DNA of 39,306 nucleotides from assembly GCA_022827025.1 (NCBI GenBank), contig JAJDTT010000302.1, positions 1-39,306 on the forward strand. The letters are read 5' to 3'. The translations under genes and the position numbers were made by a program. The notes under the pieces are model-generated. The model was not told the origin of the DNA. It saw only the letters and a list, made by a program, of their open reading frames with translations, and did no database searches. Each line of letters opens with the position of its first letter. The stretch's first letter is position 1. The stretch is from Acidobacteriota bacterium (GTDB lineage Bacteria > Acidobacteriota > UBA6911 > RPQK01 > JAJDTT01). Of this stretch, positions 6,841 to 14,520 are shown one piece after another.

Positions 6841-8331
6841 TTGCAGGGATTCACAGCTCTCGACAACGCCGTCCTCGTCTTCTACCTCGTCCTGGTCGTG
6901 GGGATGGGGTCCTTCTTCTTCCGGGGCCAGCACAACACCGAAGACTACTTCCTGGCCGGCCGGAGGATGCCCTGGGTCGCGGTGGGCGTCTCCATCTTCG
7001 CCTCCCTGTTCTCCGCCATCAGCCTGCTGGGCAGCCCCGGCTGGGTCTACGAGAACGATTTGACCCTGGGACTGACCCTGGTGACCATCCCCATCGTCAC
7101 CCCCATCGTCATCTGGGTGTTCCTGCCCTTCTACCACCGGCTTCGGGTCTTCACGGCCTATGAGTACCTGGAACGGCGATTCGATCCCTCGGTCCGCCTC
7201 GCATCCAGCGTGCTCTTCCTTTTCCTGAGGGGAAGCTACCTGGCTGTCGTGATCTACGCGCCCTCTCTGGTCCTCTCCACCGTCACCGGATTGGAGTTGC
7301 AATGGACCATATTGCTCATCGGCGGGCTGGCGACGCTCTACACCCTCCTGGGCGGAATGAAGGCGGTCATTTGGACCGACGTGGTTCAGGCGGCCGTCCT
7401 GTTCGGCGGACTCATTCTCGTGACGGCCATCCTGATTCTCCGGGTCGACGGAGGCCTGGGAGAAATCGTCGCTGCGGCCTCCCAAGGAGGCCCCTTCCGT
7501 ATTGAAACCAGTTGGAACAGTTGGGCTGAAGTGACGCTGGTGGCGGTCCTCATCAACGGTTTCTTCACCCATCTGTCCATGTACGGCGCGGACCAGATCA
7601 CGCTGCAGCGGTACCTGACCACGCCGACGCTCCGGGCGGGCCGCAATTCCATGATCCTGAATGCGGTCTTGGTCGTCCCGGCCGCCCTGCTGCTCCTCTT
7701 CGTCGGGGGCGCCCTCTACGTCTTCTACCAGCAGTTTCCGGCCCGCCTGGCCGAGGGACTGAAGGGTGACGCCGTCCTTCCCCATTTCGTCGTCCACGAA
7801 CTCCCGGCAGGGATCTCGGGAGTCTTCATCGCGGCCATGTTCGCAGCCGCCATGTCCACCATCGACTCCGCCATCAACTCCCTCTCCACCTCCACGATGA
7901 AGGATCTCTACCAGCGCTATTTTCGGCCCGAGGACGATGAGAGGAGAAATCTGAACGTGTCCCGACTCTTCACCGTCTTCTGGGGCGGCGCGGCCACCGT
8001 GTGTGCCCTTTTTGTCGACTCGTTTTTCACGGGCATCCTGAACGCCTCCAAGACCCTGGCCGGATTCTTCACCGGGAGCCTCCTGGGCATCTTCATCCTG
8101 GGCATGCTCTCGACCCGGACGACGGCCCCCGGAGTCTTGGGCGGCGCCCTGTGCGGGTTTGCCGCCGTGGTGTCGGCCGCCCAGTGGACCTCCATGAATT
8201 TCCTCTGGTACGCCCCGCTGGGCAGTGTCGTCACTTTGGTTACGGGTTACCTGTTGAGCCTCGCAACGACTCGAGTCCCCCTCGGGAAACTGAAAGGCCT
8301 GACCATTCACACCCAGCAAAAGGAAGGGTGA
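6841..8331 (+). CDS. Sodium:solute symporter (SSS/SLC5 family)
   Basis: This is a 496-residue integral membrane transporter with about 13 hydrophobic helices. Family features are the start NAVLVFYLVLVVGMG, the DYFLAGRRMPW motif after helix 1, the LLGGMKAVIWTDVVQ helix, GADQITLQRYLTT and the AAMFAAAMSTIDSAINSLS sodium-site helix. It should import an organic solute with Na+. TTG 6841 is chosen as start because GAGGT lies five bases upstream and homologous symporters begin at this point; reading from 6508 would add 111 unconserved residues. The next gene starts within about 15 bases, so it heads an operon with the aldo/keto reductase and Ldh-type dehydrogenase. The substrate may be a hydroxy acid or sugar acid, judged from neighbours only. 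Confidence 0.85.
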   Translation: MQGFTALDNAVLVFYLVLVVGMGSFFFRGQHNTEDYFLAGRRMPWVAVGVSIFASLFSAISLLGSPGWVYENDLTLGLTLVTIPIVTPIVIWVFLPFYHRLRVFTAYEYLERRFDPSVRLASSVLFLFLRGSYLAVVIYAPSLVLSTVTGLELQWTILLIGGLATLYTLLGGMKAVIWTDVVQAAVLFGGLILVTAILILRVDGGLGEIVAAASQGGPFRIETSWNSWAEVTLVAVLINGFFTHLSMYGADQITLQRYLTTPTLRAGRNSMILNAVLVVPAALLLLFVGGALYVFYQQFPARLAEGLKGDAVLPHFVVHELPAGISGVFIAAMFAAAMSTIDSAINSLSTSTMKDLYQRYFRPEDDERRNLNVSRLFTVFWGGAATVCALFVDSFFTGILNASKTLAGFFTGSLLGIFILGMLSTRTTAPGVLGGALCGFAAVVSAAQWTSMNFLWYAPLGSVVTLVTGYLLSLATTRVPLGKLKGLTIHTQQKEG

Positions 8332-8345
8332 CCGCGGCCAGCAAC

Positions 8346-9257
8346 ATGAAGAAGGTCAGTTTTCACGGACACCATCTCTCCCAATTGGTCCTGGGGACCG
8401 CTCAGTTCGGCTTCGACTACGGGATCGCCAACCAGGTGGGCCAACCCTCCTACCGGGCCGTCTTGAAGATCCTGGAACGGGCCTTCGAGGGGGGCGTGAA
8501 TGCCTTGGACACGGCGGCTCTCTACGGCGAGTCGGAAGTGGTCCTGGGCCGGGCCCTGAAGGATCTGGGAGTGAGGGACCGGGCCTTCGTGATCACCAAG
8601 TTCCCCTGGGTCCACCAATCCGGGTACGCGCATCCCGACCGTTTTCTGAAAAGGGGAATCGTCCGGGCCCTCCGCAACCTGGATCTGGACCGGTTGCCCC
8701 TCTGCCTGTTTCACCGCTACGACGACCTGCCTTACCTGGACGCCGCACTGGCCCTGAAGGAGAAGGGCTACGTCGAACACGTGGGAGTTTCGGTCTACGA
8801 GCCGGACCAGGCGCTGGAGGCGCTGTCCCTGGAGGGAATCGAAGCGATCCAGATTCCCACCAACATCCTGGACCGGCGCTTCCTGCGATGCGAGATCCCG
8901 ACCCGGGCGGCGCGGCGCGGGATCGCCGTGTTCGTCCGCAGCGTCTATCTGCAGGGCGTCCTGGGACTCTCCGACGACGACCTGCCCGACTTTCTCCAGG
9001 AACTGCATCCCGTCCGCCGGGAGCTGGCCCGAATCGCGGGTGAGCAGGGTCTGGCCTCCCTGGCGCTGCGCTATGTCGCCTCCCTTCCAGGCGTCCTTGG
9101 AGTTCTGACCGGTCTGGAGACCCTTTCCCAACTGGAGGACAACCTGGATTGGATCGGCAGGGGGACATTGAGCCGGGAAACCATGGAGCGGATCGACCGG
9201 GCGATTCCCCGGCTTCCCATGCGGCTTCTGGACATGAGACAGTGGCCCAACGCGTAA
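8346..9257 (+). CDS. Aldo/keto reductase
   Basis: This 303-residue protein has the AKR TIM barrel. The catalytic tetrad is complete: D55 and Y60 in NALDTAALYGESE, K85 in FVITKFPW, and H123 in LCLFHRYDD. The N-terminal LVLGTAQFGFDYGI and the NILDRRFL segment match AKR proteins related to polysaccharide and D-threo-aldose metabolism. It should use NAD(P)H to reduce, or NAD(P)+ to oxidise, a sugar-like carbonyl compound. ATG 8346 is used; a GTG at 8328 that overlaps the symporter stop (GTGA) next to AAGGAAGG is a real alternative. It is cytoplasmic and sits between the symporter and the Ldh-type dehydrogenase. Confidence 0.87.
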   Translation: MKKVSFHGHHLSQLVLGTAQFGFDYGIANQVGQPSYRAVLKILERAFEGGVNALDTAALYGESEVVLGRALKDLGVRDRAFVITKFPWVHQSGYAHPDRFLKRGIVRALRNLDLDRLPLCLFHRYDDLPYLDAALALKEKGYVEHVGVSVYEPDQALEALSLEGIEAIQIPTNILDRRFLRCEIPTRAARRGIAVFVRSVYLQGVLGLSDDDLPDFLQELHPVRRELARIAGEQGLASLALRYVASLPGVLGVLTGLETLSQLEDNLDWIGRGTLSRETMERIDRAIPRLPMRLLDMRQWPNA

Positions 9258-9327
9258 CCCGGTTCGAGCGCCCCGCGGCCGGGGGAGCGAGTTCCCGGCA
9301 GTATCGACCCAGGAAGAAGGCAAGACC

Positions 9328-10401
9328 ATGACCCAGCCTGAAACCCACGTCCACGCCGATCCTCTCCGCCGCTGGACCGAGCAGATCCTCCTGGCCAAGG
9401 GGACCCCGGCCCGGGATGCGGAACGCACCACCGAGGTCATGATCAAGGCCGACCTGAGAGGGGTCGACACCCACGGCGTCTTCGTCTGTGTTCAGCCCTA
9501 CCTGGATCGCATCGATCAGGTCCGGCCCGACCTGCAAGAGATCAACCTGGAGCCGAATCTCCAGATCCTCAAGGACCAGGGGGCGGCCCTGTTGCTGGAC
9601 GGCGACTGGGGCTTCGGACAGGTGGCTGCCTGGGAAGCCATGGAGCTGGCCATCGAACGCGCCCGCTCTCACGGCATCGGCATGGTCTCGGTGACGCGGA
9701 GCACGCACCTGGGGATGTGCGCCTACTATCCCCTCATGGCCGTTGATCAGGACATGATCGGCATCACCATGACCAACACCACGCCTGCTGCCGTCCCCTC
9801 TTTCGGCCGCAAGGCGCGCCTCGGCACCAATCCCATGAGCCTGGCCGCACCCGCCGGAAAGCATCCTCCTTTCGAGCTGGACATGGCCACCACGGTGGTC
9901 TCCGGGGGGAAGGTCTACCTCTCACACCTGGCCGGGAAAAAGATGCCCGAAGGTTGGATGGTGGACGAGAAGGGAGACCCCTTGACGGATGCCACCGTGG
10001 GTCTCCAGTCCGGGTCGCACCTGCCTCTGGGCGGCGCCGGTCTTCTCCATGGCGGGCACAAGGGCTATGGCCTGGGGCTGGTGGTGGAGATTCTTTGCGG
10101 CGTCCTGGCCGGCGGCAACATCGGACCCCGCATCGTGGCCGGGGAGAACTACCACTGGGTGGCGGCCATCGACGTCTCGGCGTTCCAGCCGGCGGCCCGG
10201 TTCAAGGCCATGATGGACGACCTCATCGACACCCTGCACCGGACCCCCACCGTGGCCGGCCACGATCGGGTCCTCATTCCCGGTGAGCTGGAACACCGGA
10301 CTTACGAACACCGGATCCGCCACGGCATACCCGTGTCCCCGGCGGTGCTCCCCTGGATCGAAGAGACCAGCCGGAAATTCGGGATCGACCCTCCCCTCTG
10401 A
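9328..10401 (+). CDS. Ldh-family NAD(P)-dependent 2-hydroxyacid dehydrogenase
   Basis: This 357-residue enzyme belongs to the malate/L-lactate dehydrogenase type 2 family, which includes ureidoglycolate, sulfolactate and 2,3-diketogulonate enzymes and oxidises 2-hydroxy acids without a classical Rossmann fold. Signatures are KADLRGVDTHGVFV (about 32-45), SVTRSTHLGMCAYYP with the catalytic His, and the late HKGYGLGLVVEILCGVLAGG. AGGAAGAAGG lies about nine bases upstream of ATG 9328. It is the third gene of the symporter operon and probably acts on the imported compound or on the AKR product. The substrate is not predictable here. Confidence 0.88.
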   Translation: MTQPETHVHADPLRRWTEQILLAKGTPARDAERTTEVMIKADLRGVDTHGVFVCVQPYLDRIDQVRPDLQEINLEPNLQILKDQGAALLLDGDWGFGQVAAWEAMELAIERARSHGIGMVSVTRSTHLGMCAYYPLMAVDQDMIGITMTNTTPAAVPSFGRKARLGTNPMSLAAPAGKHPPFELDMATTVVSGGKVYLSHLAGKKMPEGWMVDEKGDPLTDATVGLQSGSHLPLGGAGLLHGGHKGYGLGLVVEILCGVLAGGNIGPRIVAGENYHWVAAIDVSAFQPAARFKAMMDDLIDTLHRTPTVAGHDRVLIPGELEHRTYEHRIRHGIPVSPAVLPWIEETSRKFGIDPPL

Positions 10402-10569
10402 CCCCATGCCGATTTTTTCAAGGGGACGGCCCTCCTTGGTCGTAAAAAGGGTCGCAAGGGCCGATTAACTCGTGATCATTGGTGGAAACGAAAGTCGCTC
10501 ATTGCCGAGTTCTCGGACAGCCTCCTGGCAGTATTCCCCGGGCCACGGTGACCTAATCTTTCTTCTGTT

Positions 10570-10842
10570 TCACCGGTACACCTTGTCGCGGCTACCGACT
10601 CTCACCACCAGGACTCGCAAAGCATCGTCCTGAAGGTCACAGATCACTCGGCAATCCCCTACCCGATAACGCCACAACTCACCCAGTGGGCCGGTTAGTG
10701 CCTTTCCCAGGTTCCGTGGGTCCCCCAGTCCCGCAACCCGCTCCTCCATGTAATCGACAATGCGGCGAGCCATCTGCTTATCGAGCTTGCGAAGCTGGGT
10801 CCGGGCGGATGCGGTGTACTCAATCGTCCAAGTTGAGAGCAT
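10570..10842 (-). CDS. RelE/ParE-family toxin
   Basis: This 90-residue protein has the compact RelE fold pattern: WTIEYTASARTQLRKLDKQM at the N terminus, the central LGKALTGPLGELWRYRVGDCR, and the C-terminal VVRVGSRDKVYR with the basic and Tyr residues used for ribosome-dependent mRNA cleavage. Its start overlaps the antitoxin gene by 23 bases, so translation is coupled. Length and motifs look intact. Confidence 0.87.
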   Translation of the reverse strand: MLSTWTIEYTASARTQLRKLDKQMARRIVDYMEERVAGLGDPRNLGKALTGPLGELWRYRVGDCRVICDLQDDALRVLVVRVGSRDKVYR

Positions 10843-11047
10843 TTCTCACGTCGGCGGAAGAGTACACCGTCTCTGTTCCTTGACGAACGCGCTCCAGTAC
10901 GTCCGCGGCAAGGTAATAGTCCTCCATATCCTCGAGGCCACGCTCGATCATCTCACGCAGGTAGAAAGCCTTGGTGCGTCCGGTCTGCGAGGCCAAAAAA
11001 GCAAGCCGTTGTTCAGTTTCAGGTGCCAGTCGAATCGAAGTTGCCAT
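10820..11047 (-). CDS. RelB/CopG-family antitoxin (ribbon-helix-helix)
   Basis: This 75-residue protein begins MATSIRLAPETEQRLAFLAS, a strand-helix pattern of ribbon-helix-helix DNA-binding antitoxins, followed by TGRTKAFYLREMIERGLEDM. The acidic C-terminal tail (about 45-75) should wrap the RelE toxin. GGAGG lies nine bases upstream of ATG 11047, and a palindrome at 11071-11086 lies just before it. It precedes the toxin in the normal antitoxin-toxin order. Confidence 0.85.
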   Translation of the reverse strand: MATSIRLAPETEQRLAFLASQTGRTKAFYLREMIERGLEDMEDYYLAADVLERVRQGTETVYSSADVRNALNLDD

Positions 11048-11070
11048 GTTAGCGGTCCTCCAGAGGCGTC

Positions 11071-11086
11071 TGAATACAAGTATTCA
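11071..11086. promoter_or_regulatory. Palindromic operator of the RelBE-like pair
   Basis: TGAATAC-AA-GTATTCA is a perfect 7-base inverted repeat, 24 bases upstream of the antitoxin start. Ribbon-helix-helix antitoxins bind such short palindromes to repress their own promoter, so this is the probable autoregulatory site. Confidence 0.6.
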
Positions 11087-11172
11087 TCGTATCAGATCAT
11101 ATGGCAGGAGGAGTTGCGGGCGGGCGAGCAGGCAGGCCAGTCGGAACGGGTTCAGCCTCGGATTCGAACCCC

Positions 11173-11196
11173 GTAGGGGGACCCTTGTGGGTGCCC
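11173..11196 (+). repeat. GTAGGGG hairpin repeat, copy R1
   Basis: The sequence GTAGGGGGACCCTTGTGG followed by GTGCCC is a slightly decayed copy of the family seen at 14621, 29392, 29548, 32910 and 39288. As at 29392, it is preceded by ATTCGAA-CCCC. It lies between the RelBE-like pair and a palindromic element, in a 491-base gap (11048-11538) that otherwise holds no gene. Confidence 0.65.
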
Positions 11197-11339
11197 ACCT
11201 CGATCCGATCCTCGTCGAGACCTGCTTCTCCTGTTCTCTTGACGATGACAACATGGGGGAAGTCCCGTCCTCAAGTCCTGGCAGCGACATCAACCAACGG
11301 CTATAATCATCTCCCGATCGCCCCCGACCCGGGGACCTG

Positions 11340-11499
11340 GGAGTCTGCGCGGTAGAATTGATCGTAGCGAGAAAGTGGAGAATCGAGGCCAGATTTTCAC
11401 GATTTTGAGGTGCATAGTTGTTCTATTCGCCGAGAAATCGCACGAATATGGACCGATTCTACGCCTTCGCATTAGATCAATTTCTGCCACGAAGGCTCC
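11340..11499 (-). mobile_element. MITE-like long palindrome, copy 2 (reverse orientation)
   Basis: This 160-base unit is the reverse complement of the element at 17084-17242, with roughly ten differences, so it is older or of another subgroup. Its ends are GGAGTCTGCGCGGTAGAA at the left and the complement of GGAGCCTTCGTGGCAGAA at the right, forming terminal inverted repeats. Both flanks show TG next to the GGAG/CTCC ends. It lies 39 bases upstream of the DUF3500 gene and could affect its transcription. Confidence 0.8.
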
Positions 11500-11538
11500 T
11501 GGGGCGGCGAACCACTTCGAACCCTATGGAGCGAGCTG

Positions 11539-12618
11539 ATGAGATTTCGACTCTTGGTGCTGTTGCTGGGCGCCGCCTCCCTGGTTGCGTTCTCCGGCGC
11601 GTCCGGGGATGGTGAAGCCATGATCAGAGAAGCCAATCGTTTCCTGGATTCCCTCTCCGCCATGCAGAAGGCCGTGACCCTGCATTCCTTCGACGGCGCG
11701 AAACGGGTGGAGTGGCACTACTTTCCCGACAGCGGCTACCAGAGGGCTTACGGCTACGCCCGTCCCGGCATCGGCTACAAGTACATGGACGACGAGCAGG
11801 AGAAGCTGGCCCACAACCTGCTGCGGGCCGGTATGAGCGAGCAGGGCTACTCCAAGGTTCAAGGGGTGATCCAACTGGAGGAGATCCTCCGGCTCCTGGA
11901 GAACGACACTTCAGGAAACCGTGACCGGGAAGCGTATTACTACACCGTTTTCGGCAAGCCGTCGGCGACCGGGACCTGGGGCTGGCGGCTGGAAGGGCAC
12001 CATCTTTCGCTGAACTTCACCGTCCGGGACGGAAAGCTGGTCTCCGCCACCCCGGCCTTCTTCGGCGCCAATCCCCACGAAGTCCGCGGAGGACCCGACA
12101 AGGGCCTGAGAGTGCTGGGCCCGGAAGAGGACAAGGCCAAACAGTTGCTGCAGAGTTTGGAGTCCGGACAGCGTGATCTGGCGGTCGTGCAACACGTCGC
12201 ATACAGGGACATCCTGAGCTTCGTCGACAAGCGGGCGCGGCTGGTCAACGAACCTCCCGGGCTGGCAGCCGCGGAGCTCACCGATGAGCAGTACCAGGCG
12301 CTGAGAAGCCTCGTGCGGGAGTATGCCGCCAACGGGTCCGCCACCATCACCAAGGGGAGAATGGATCGCTTCGACGGGACGGCCAGGGAGAAGATCCACT
12401 TCGCCTGGGCCGGAGGGACCAAGCCCGGAGAAGGGGTCTACTACAGGGTCCAGACGCCCGATTTTCTCATCGAATACGCCAACACCCAGAACCGGGCCAA
12501 CCACAGCCACACGGTCTGGCGAGACTGGAACGGGGACTTCGGACACGATGTCCTGGCCGCCCATTACCAGGACTACGACCACGGGATCGGCAAGCCGGTC
12601 TACCGGGCAGCGAAATAG
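11539..12618 (+). CDS. Exported DUF3500 protein
   Basis: This 359-residue protein starts with a signal peptide (MRFRLLVLLLGAASLVAFSG, cleavage about 20-24) and continues into DUF3500. Family hallmarks are GTWGWRLEGHHLSLNFTV (about 145-162), PAFFGANPHEVRGG, and the C-terminal PDFLIEYANTQNRANHSHTV with WRDWNGDFG. The many conserved His, Asn and Asp residues in that tail could bind metal or a ligand, but no biochemical role is established for the family. GGAGC lies upstream of ATG 11539. It is followed by a symporter and a formylglycine-generating enzyme on the same strand, suggesting a shared uptake or degradation function. Confidence 0.82.
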   Translation: MRFRLLVLLLGAASLVAFSGASGDGEAMIREANRFLDSLSAMQKAVTLHSFDGAKRVEWHYFPDSGYQRAYGYARPGIGYKYMDDEQEKLAHNLLRAGMSEQGYSKVQGVIQLEEILRLLENDTSGNRDREAYYYTVFGKPSATGTWGWRLEGHHLSLNFTVRDGKLVSATPAFFGANPHEVRGGPDKGLRVLGPEEDKAKQLLQSLESGQRDLAVVQHVAYRDILSFVDKRARLVNEPPGLAAAELTDEQYQALRSLVREYAANGSATITKGRMDRFDGTAREKIHFAWAGGTKPGEGVYYRVQTPDFLIEYANTQNRANHSHTVWRDWNGDFGHDVLAAHYQDYDHGIGKPVYRAAK

Positions 12619-12720
12619 CCCCGCCGCGCCTTTGGGAACGCGAAGGGAGGTTCTTGGCCCCGCGCGGACCCGGCCGGCATCGAATCGACCTTCCCTCACT
12701 GCGAGAACAGGAGTGAACCC

Positions 12721-14514
12721 ATGTTGCTAGCCCTCGACCAGGGCAGACCAGACCGCTTCGATGGCCTCCAATCCATCGACTTCGGGGCCGTCGTCCTCTA
12801 CTTCATCGTGATGTTGATCGCCGGTTACTACTTCAGCAAGAAGCAGAAATCGACGGAAGAGTACTTCATGGCGGGCCGGAGCATGCCCTGGTTCGTGGTG
12901 GGCGTGAGCATGTTCGCCACCCTCCTGTCCACGGTCAGCTACCTCTCCAGCCCCGGCGAGATCATCAAGAACGGTCTGGGCATCTGGGGAGGCCAGATGC
13001 ATATTCCCTTCACCCTGGCGCTGGTCACTCTGGTCCTGATCCCGTTCTTCATGCGCAAGCGTTTCACCAGCGCCTATGAATACCTGGAGGCGCAATACGG
13101 TCTCGGCGCCCGTCTCTTCGCTTCGATCCTGTTCATGCTCAACCGGCTGTTCTGGATGGGGATGATCGTCTACACCGCCTCCTTCGCCATGGTCCGGATG
13201 ACCGGTCTGCCCTTTATCTGGGTGGTGTTGGGAATCGGCTCCATCGCCATCGTCTACACCACCATGGGCGGGATGCGGGCGGTCATCTGGACCGACGTGG
13301 CCCAGTTCGCCATCCTCTTCGCCGGTCTGGCGTTTACCGTGGGATTCGTCTTCTTCGAGACCGGGACCGGTCCCGCCACCTGGTTCAACGACGTGATGCA
13401 GGCGGAGCGGGAACCGCAACCCTTCTTTGCCTTCGACCCCTATGTCCGGGTCAGCCTGCTGGGCATGGCCATCTACGCCATGTTCTGGTGGACCTGCACC
13501 GCCGGATCGGACCAGGTGGCGATCCAACGGTACCTCACCACCGGCTCGGTGCAGGGCGCCCGGCGCTCGTTCGCATCCAATCTCGGCGCCGACATGACCA
13601 TCGCCCTCTCCCTGGGCCTCACCGGAATGGCCCTCTACTCCTTCTACCTGGGACAACTCCCGGGCACGCCCGACCAGGCCTTTCCTCATTTCATCGCCCA
13701 CGGCATGCCCCGCGGACTGGCCGGTTTGGTGGTGGCGGCCCTGTTCTCGGCCGCCATGTCCAGCCTGGACTCGGGGATGCACGGGGTGGCCACGGTATTG
13801 ACCGTCGACTTCTTCCGCCGCCTTCGGAAGAAGGCCCTCGACGCGGCCGCCGAGCTGAAGCTGGCCCGGTTGATCACGATTCTGGCGGGCCTGTTCGCCA
13901 TCGGCTTCTGCCTCTATCTCAATACCATTCCCGAGGAGACCCGGGGCAACCTCTTCGATCTCACCGTTCGGATCAGCAGCTACATCACGGGGGCCTTGGG
14001 CGGCATGTTCTTTGCAGCATTCCTGAAATTCCGCTGTAGCGGCCGGATGATGATCGTATCGGGATTCCTGGGCATGGCCGTAGGCTTCTATCTCTCCCTC
14101 GCCACCTGGTTGCAGACCCACCCGGACATCTTCATCTACGTGGACGCGCCCGGTCAGACGGAGACGGTGCGCTGGGAGCCGTCAAGCGACCGGGACAACG
14201 TCATCGGATCGGAATCAGGGGCGAACGAATTTGTCCTATCCGGTGAGGGGGTGGCCGACCGTCATGCCGTCGTCCGGAGAACCGAAAGCGGCTGGCGGTT
14301 GGAGGGCCTGGCCGAAACCCGGATCAACGACGAGCCGGTCACTCAAACCCAGATCCGGCCCGACGATTCCATCGAGATCGCCGGCAACCGCCTGCTGGTC
14401 AAGGTCAAGGCCGTCTCCTGGATGTGGGTGCTTCCCAGTTCCTGCCTGGTGACCCTCTTCTCGGCGGGACTTCTGGGATTGTTCAACCGGCGGCGCCGGG
14501 CCGCCCCCGCGTAA
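12721..14514 (+). CDS. Sodium:solute symporter with FHA-like domain in the last loop
   Basis: This 597-residue SLC5-type transporter is paralogous to the one at 6841: STEEYFMAGRSMPWFVVGVS, TTMGGMRAVIWTDVAQ, GSDQVAIQRYLTT and AALFSAAMSSLDSGMHG are all in the expected order. It is about 100 residues longer because residues about 480-563, between the last two hydrophobic helices, form an FHA-like module: VIGSES, then FVLSGEGVADRHAVV, GWRLEGL, INDEPV and IRPDDSIEIAGNRLLV. The usual phosphothreonine-contacting Ser before Arg-His is replaced, so phosphopeptide binding may be lost. By the standard topology of the family this loop would face the periplasm. The final helix WMWVLPSSCLVTLFSAGLLG follows. 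AGGAG lies eight bases before ATG 12721. Confidence 0.87.
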   Translation: MLLALDQGRPDRFDGLQSIDFGAVVLYFIVMLIAGYYFSKKQKSTEEYFMAGRSMPWFVVGVSMFATLLSTVSYLSSPGEIIKNGLGIWGGQMHIPFTLALVTLVLIPFFMRKRFTSAYEYLEAQYGLGARLFASILFMLNRLFWMGMIVYTASFAMVRMTGLPFIWVVLGIGSIAIVYTTMGGMRAVIWTDVAQFAILFAGLAFTVGFVFFETGTGPATWFNDVMQAEREPQPFFAFDPYVRVSLLGMAIYAMFWWTCTAGSDQVAIQRYLTTGSVQGARRSFASNLGADMTIALSLGLTGMALYSFYLGQLPGTPDQAFPHFIAHGMPRGLAGLVVAALFSAAMSSLDSGMHGVATVLTVDFFRRLRKKALDAAAELKLARLITILAGLFAIGFCLYLNTIPEETRGNLFDLTVRISSYITGALGGMFFAAFLKFRCSGRMMIVSGFLGMAVGFYLSLATWLQTHPDIFIYVDAPGQTETVRWEPSSDRDNVIGSESGANEFVLSGEGVADRHAVVRRTESGWRLEGLAETRINDEPVTQTQIRPDDSIEIAGNRLLVKVKAVSWMWVLPSSCLVTLFSAGLLGLFNRRRRAAPA

Positions 14515-14520
14515 CGAGCC

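Noticed and set aside
11150-11200. Possible tRNA T-loop (GGATTCGAACCCC)
   Set aside because: No acceptor, anticodon or D arm can be formed; the same words belong to the shoulder of the GTAGGGG hairpin repeat.
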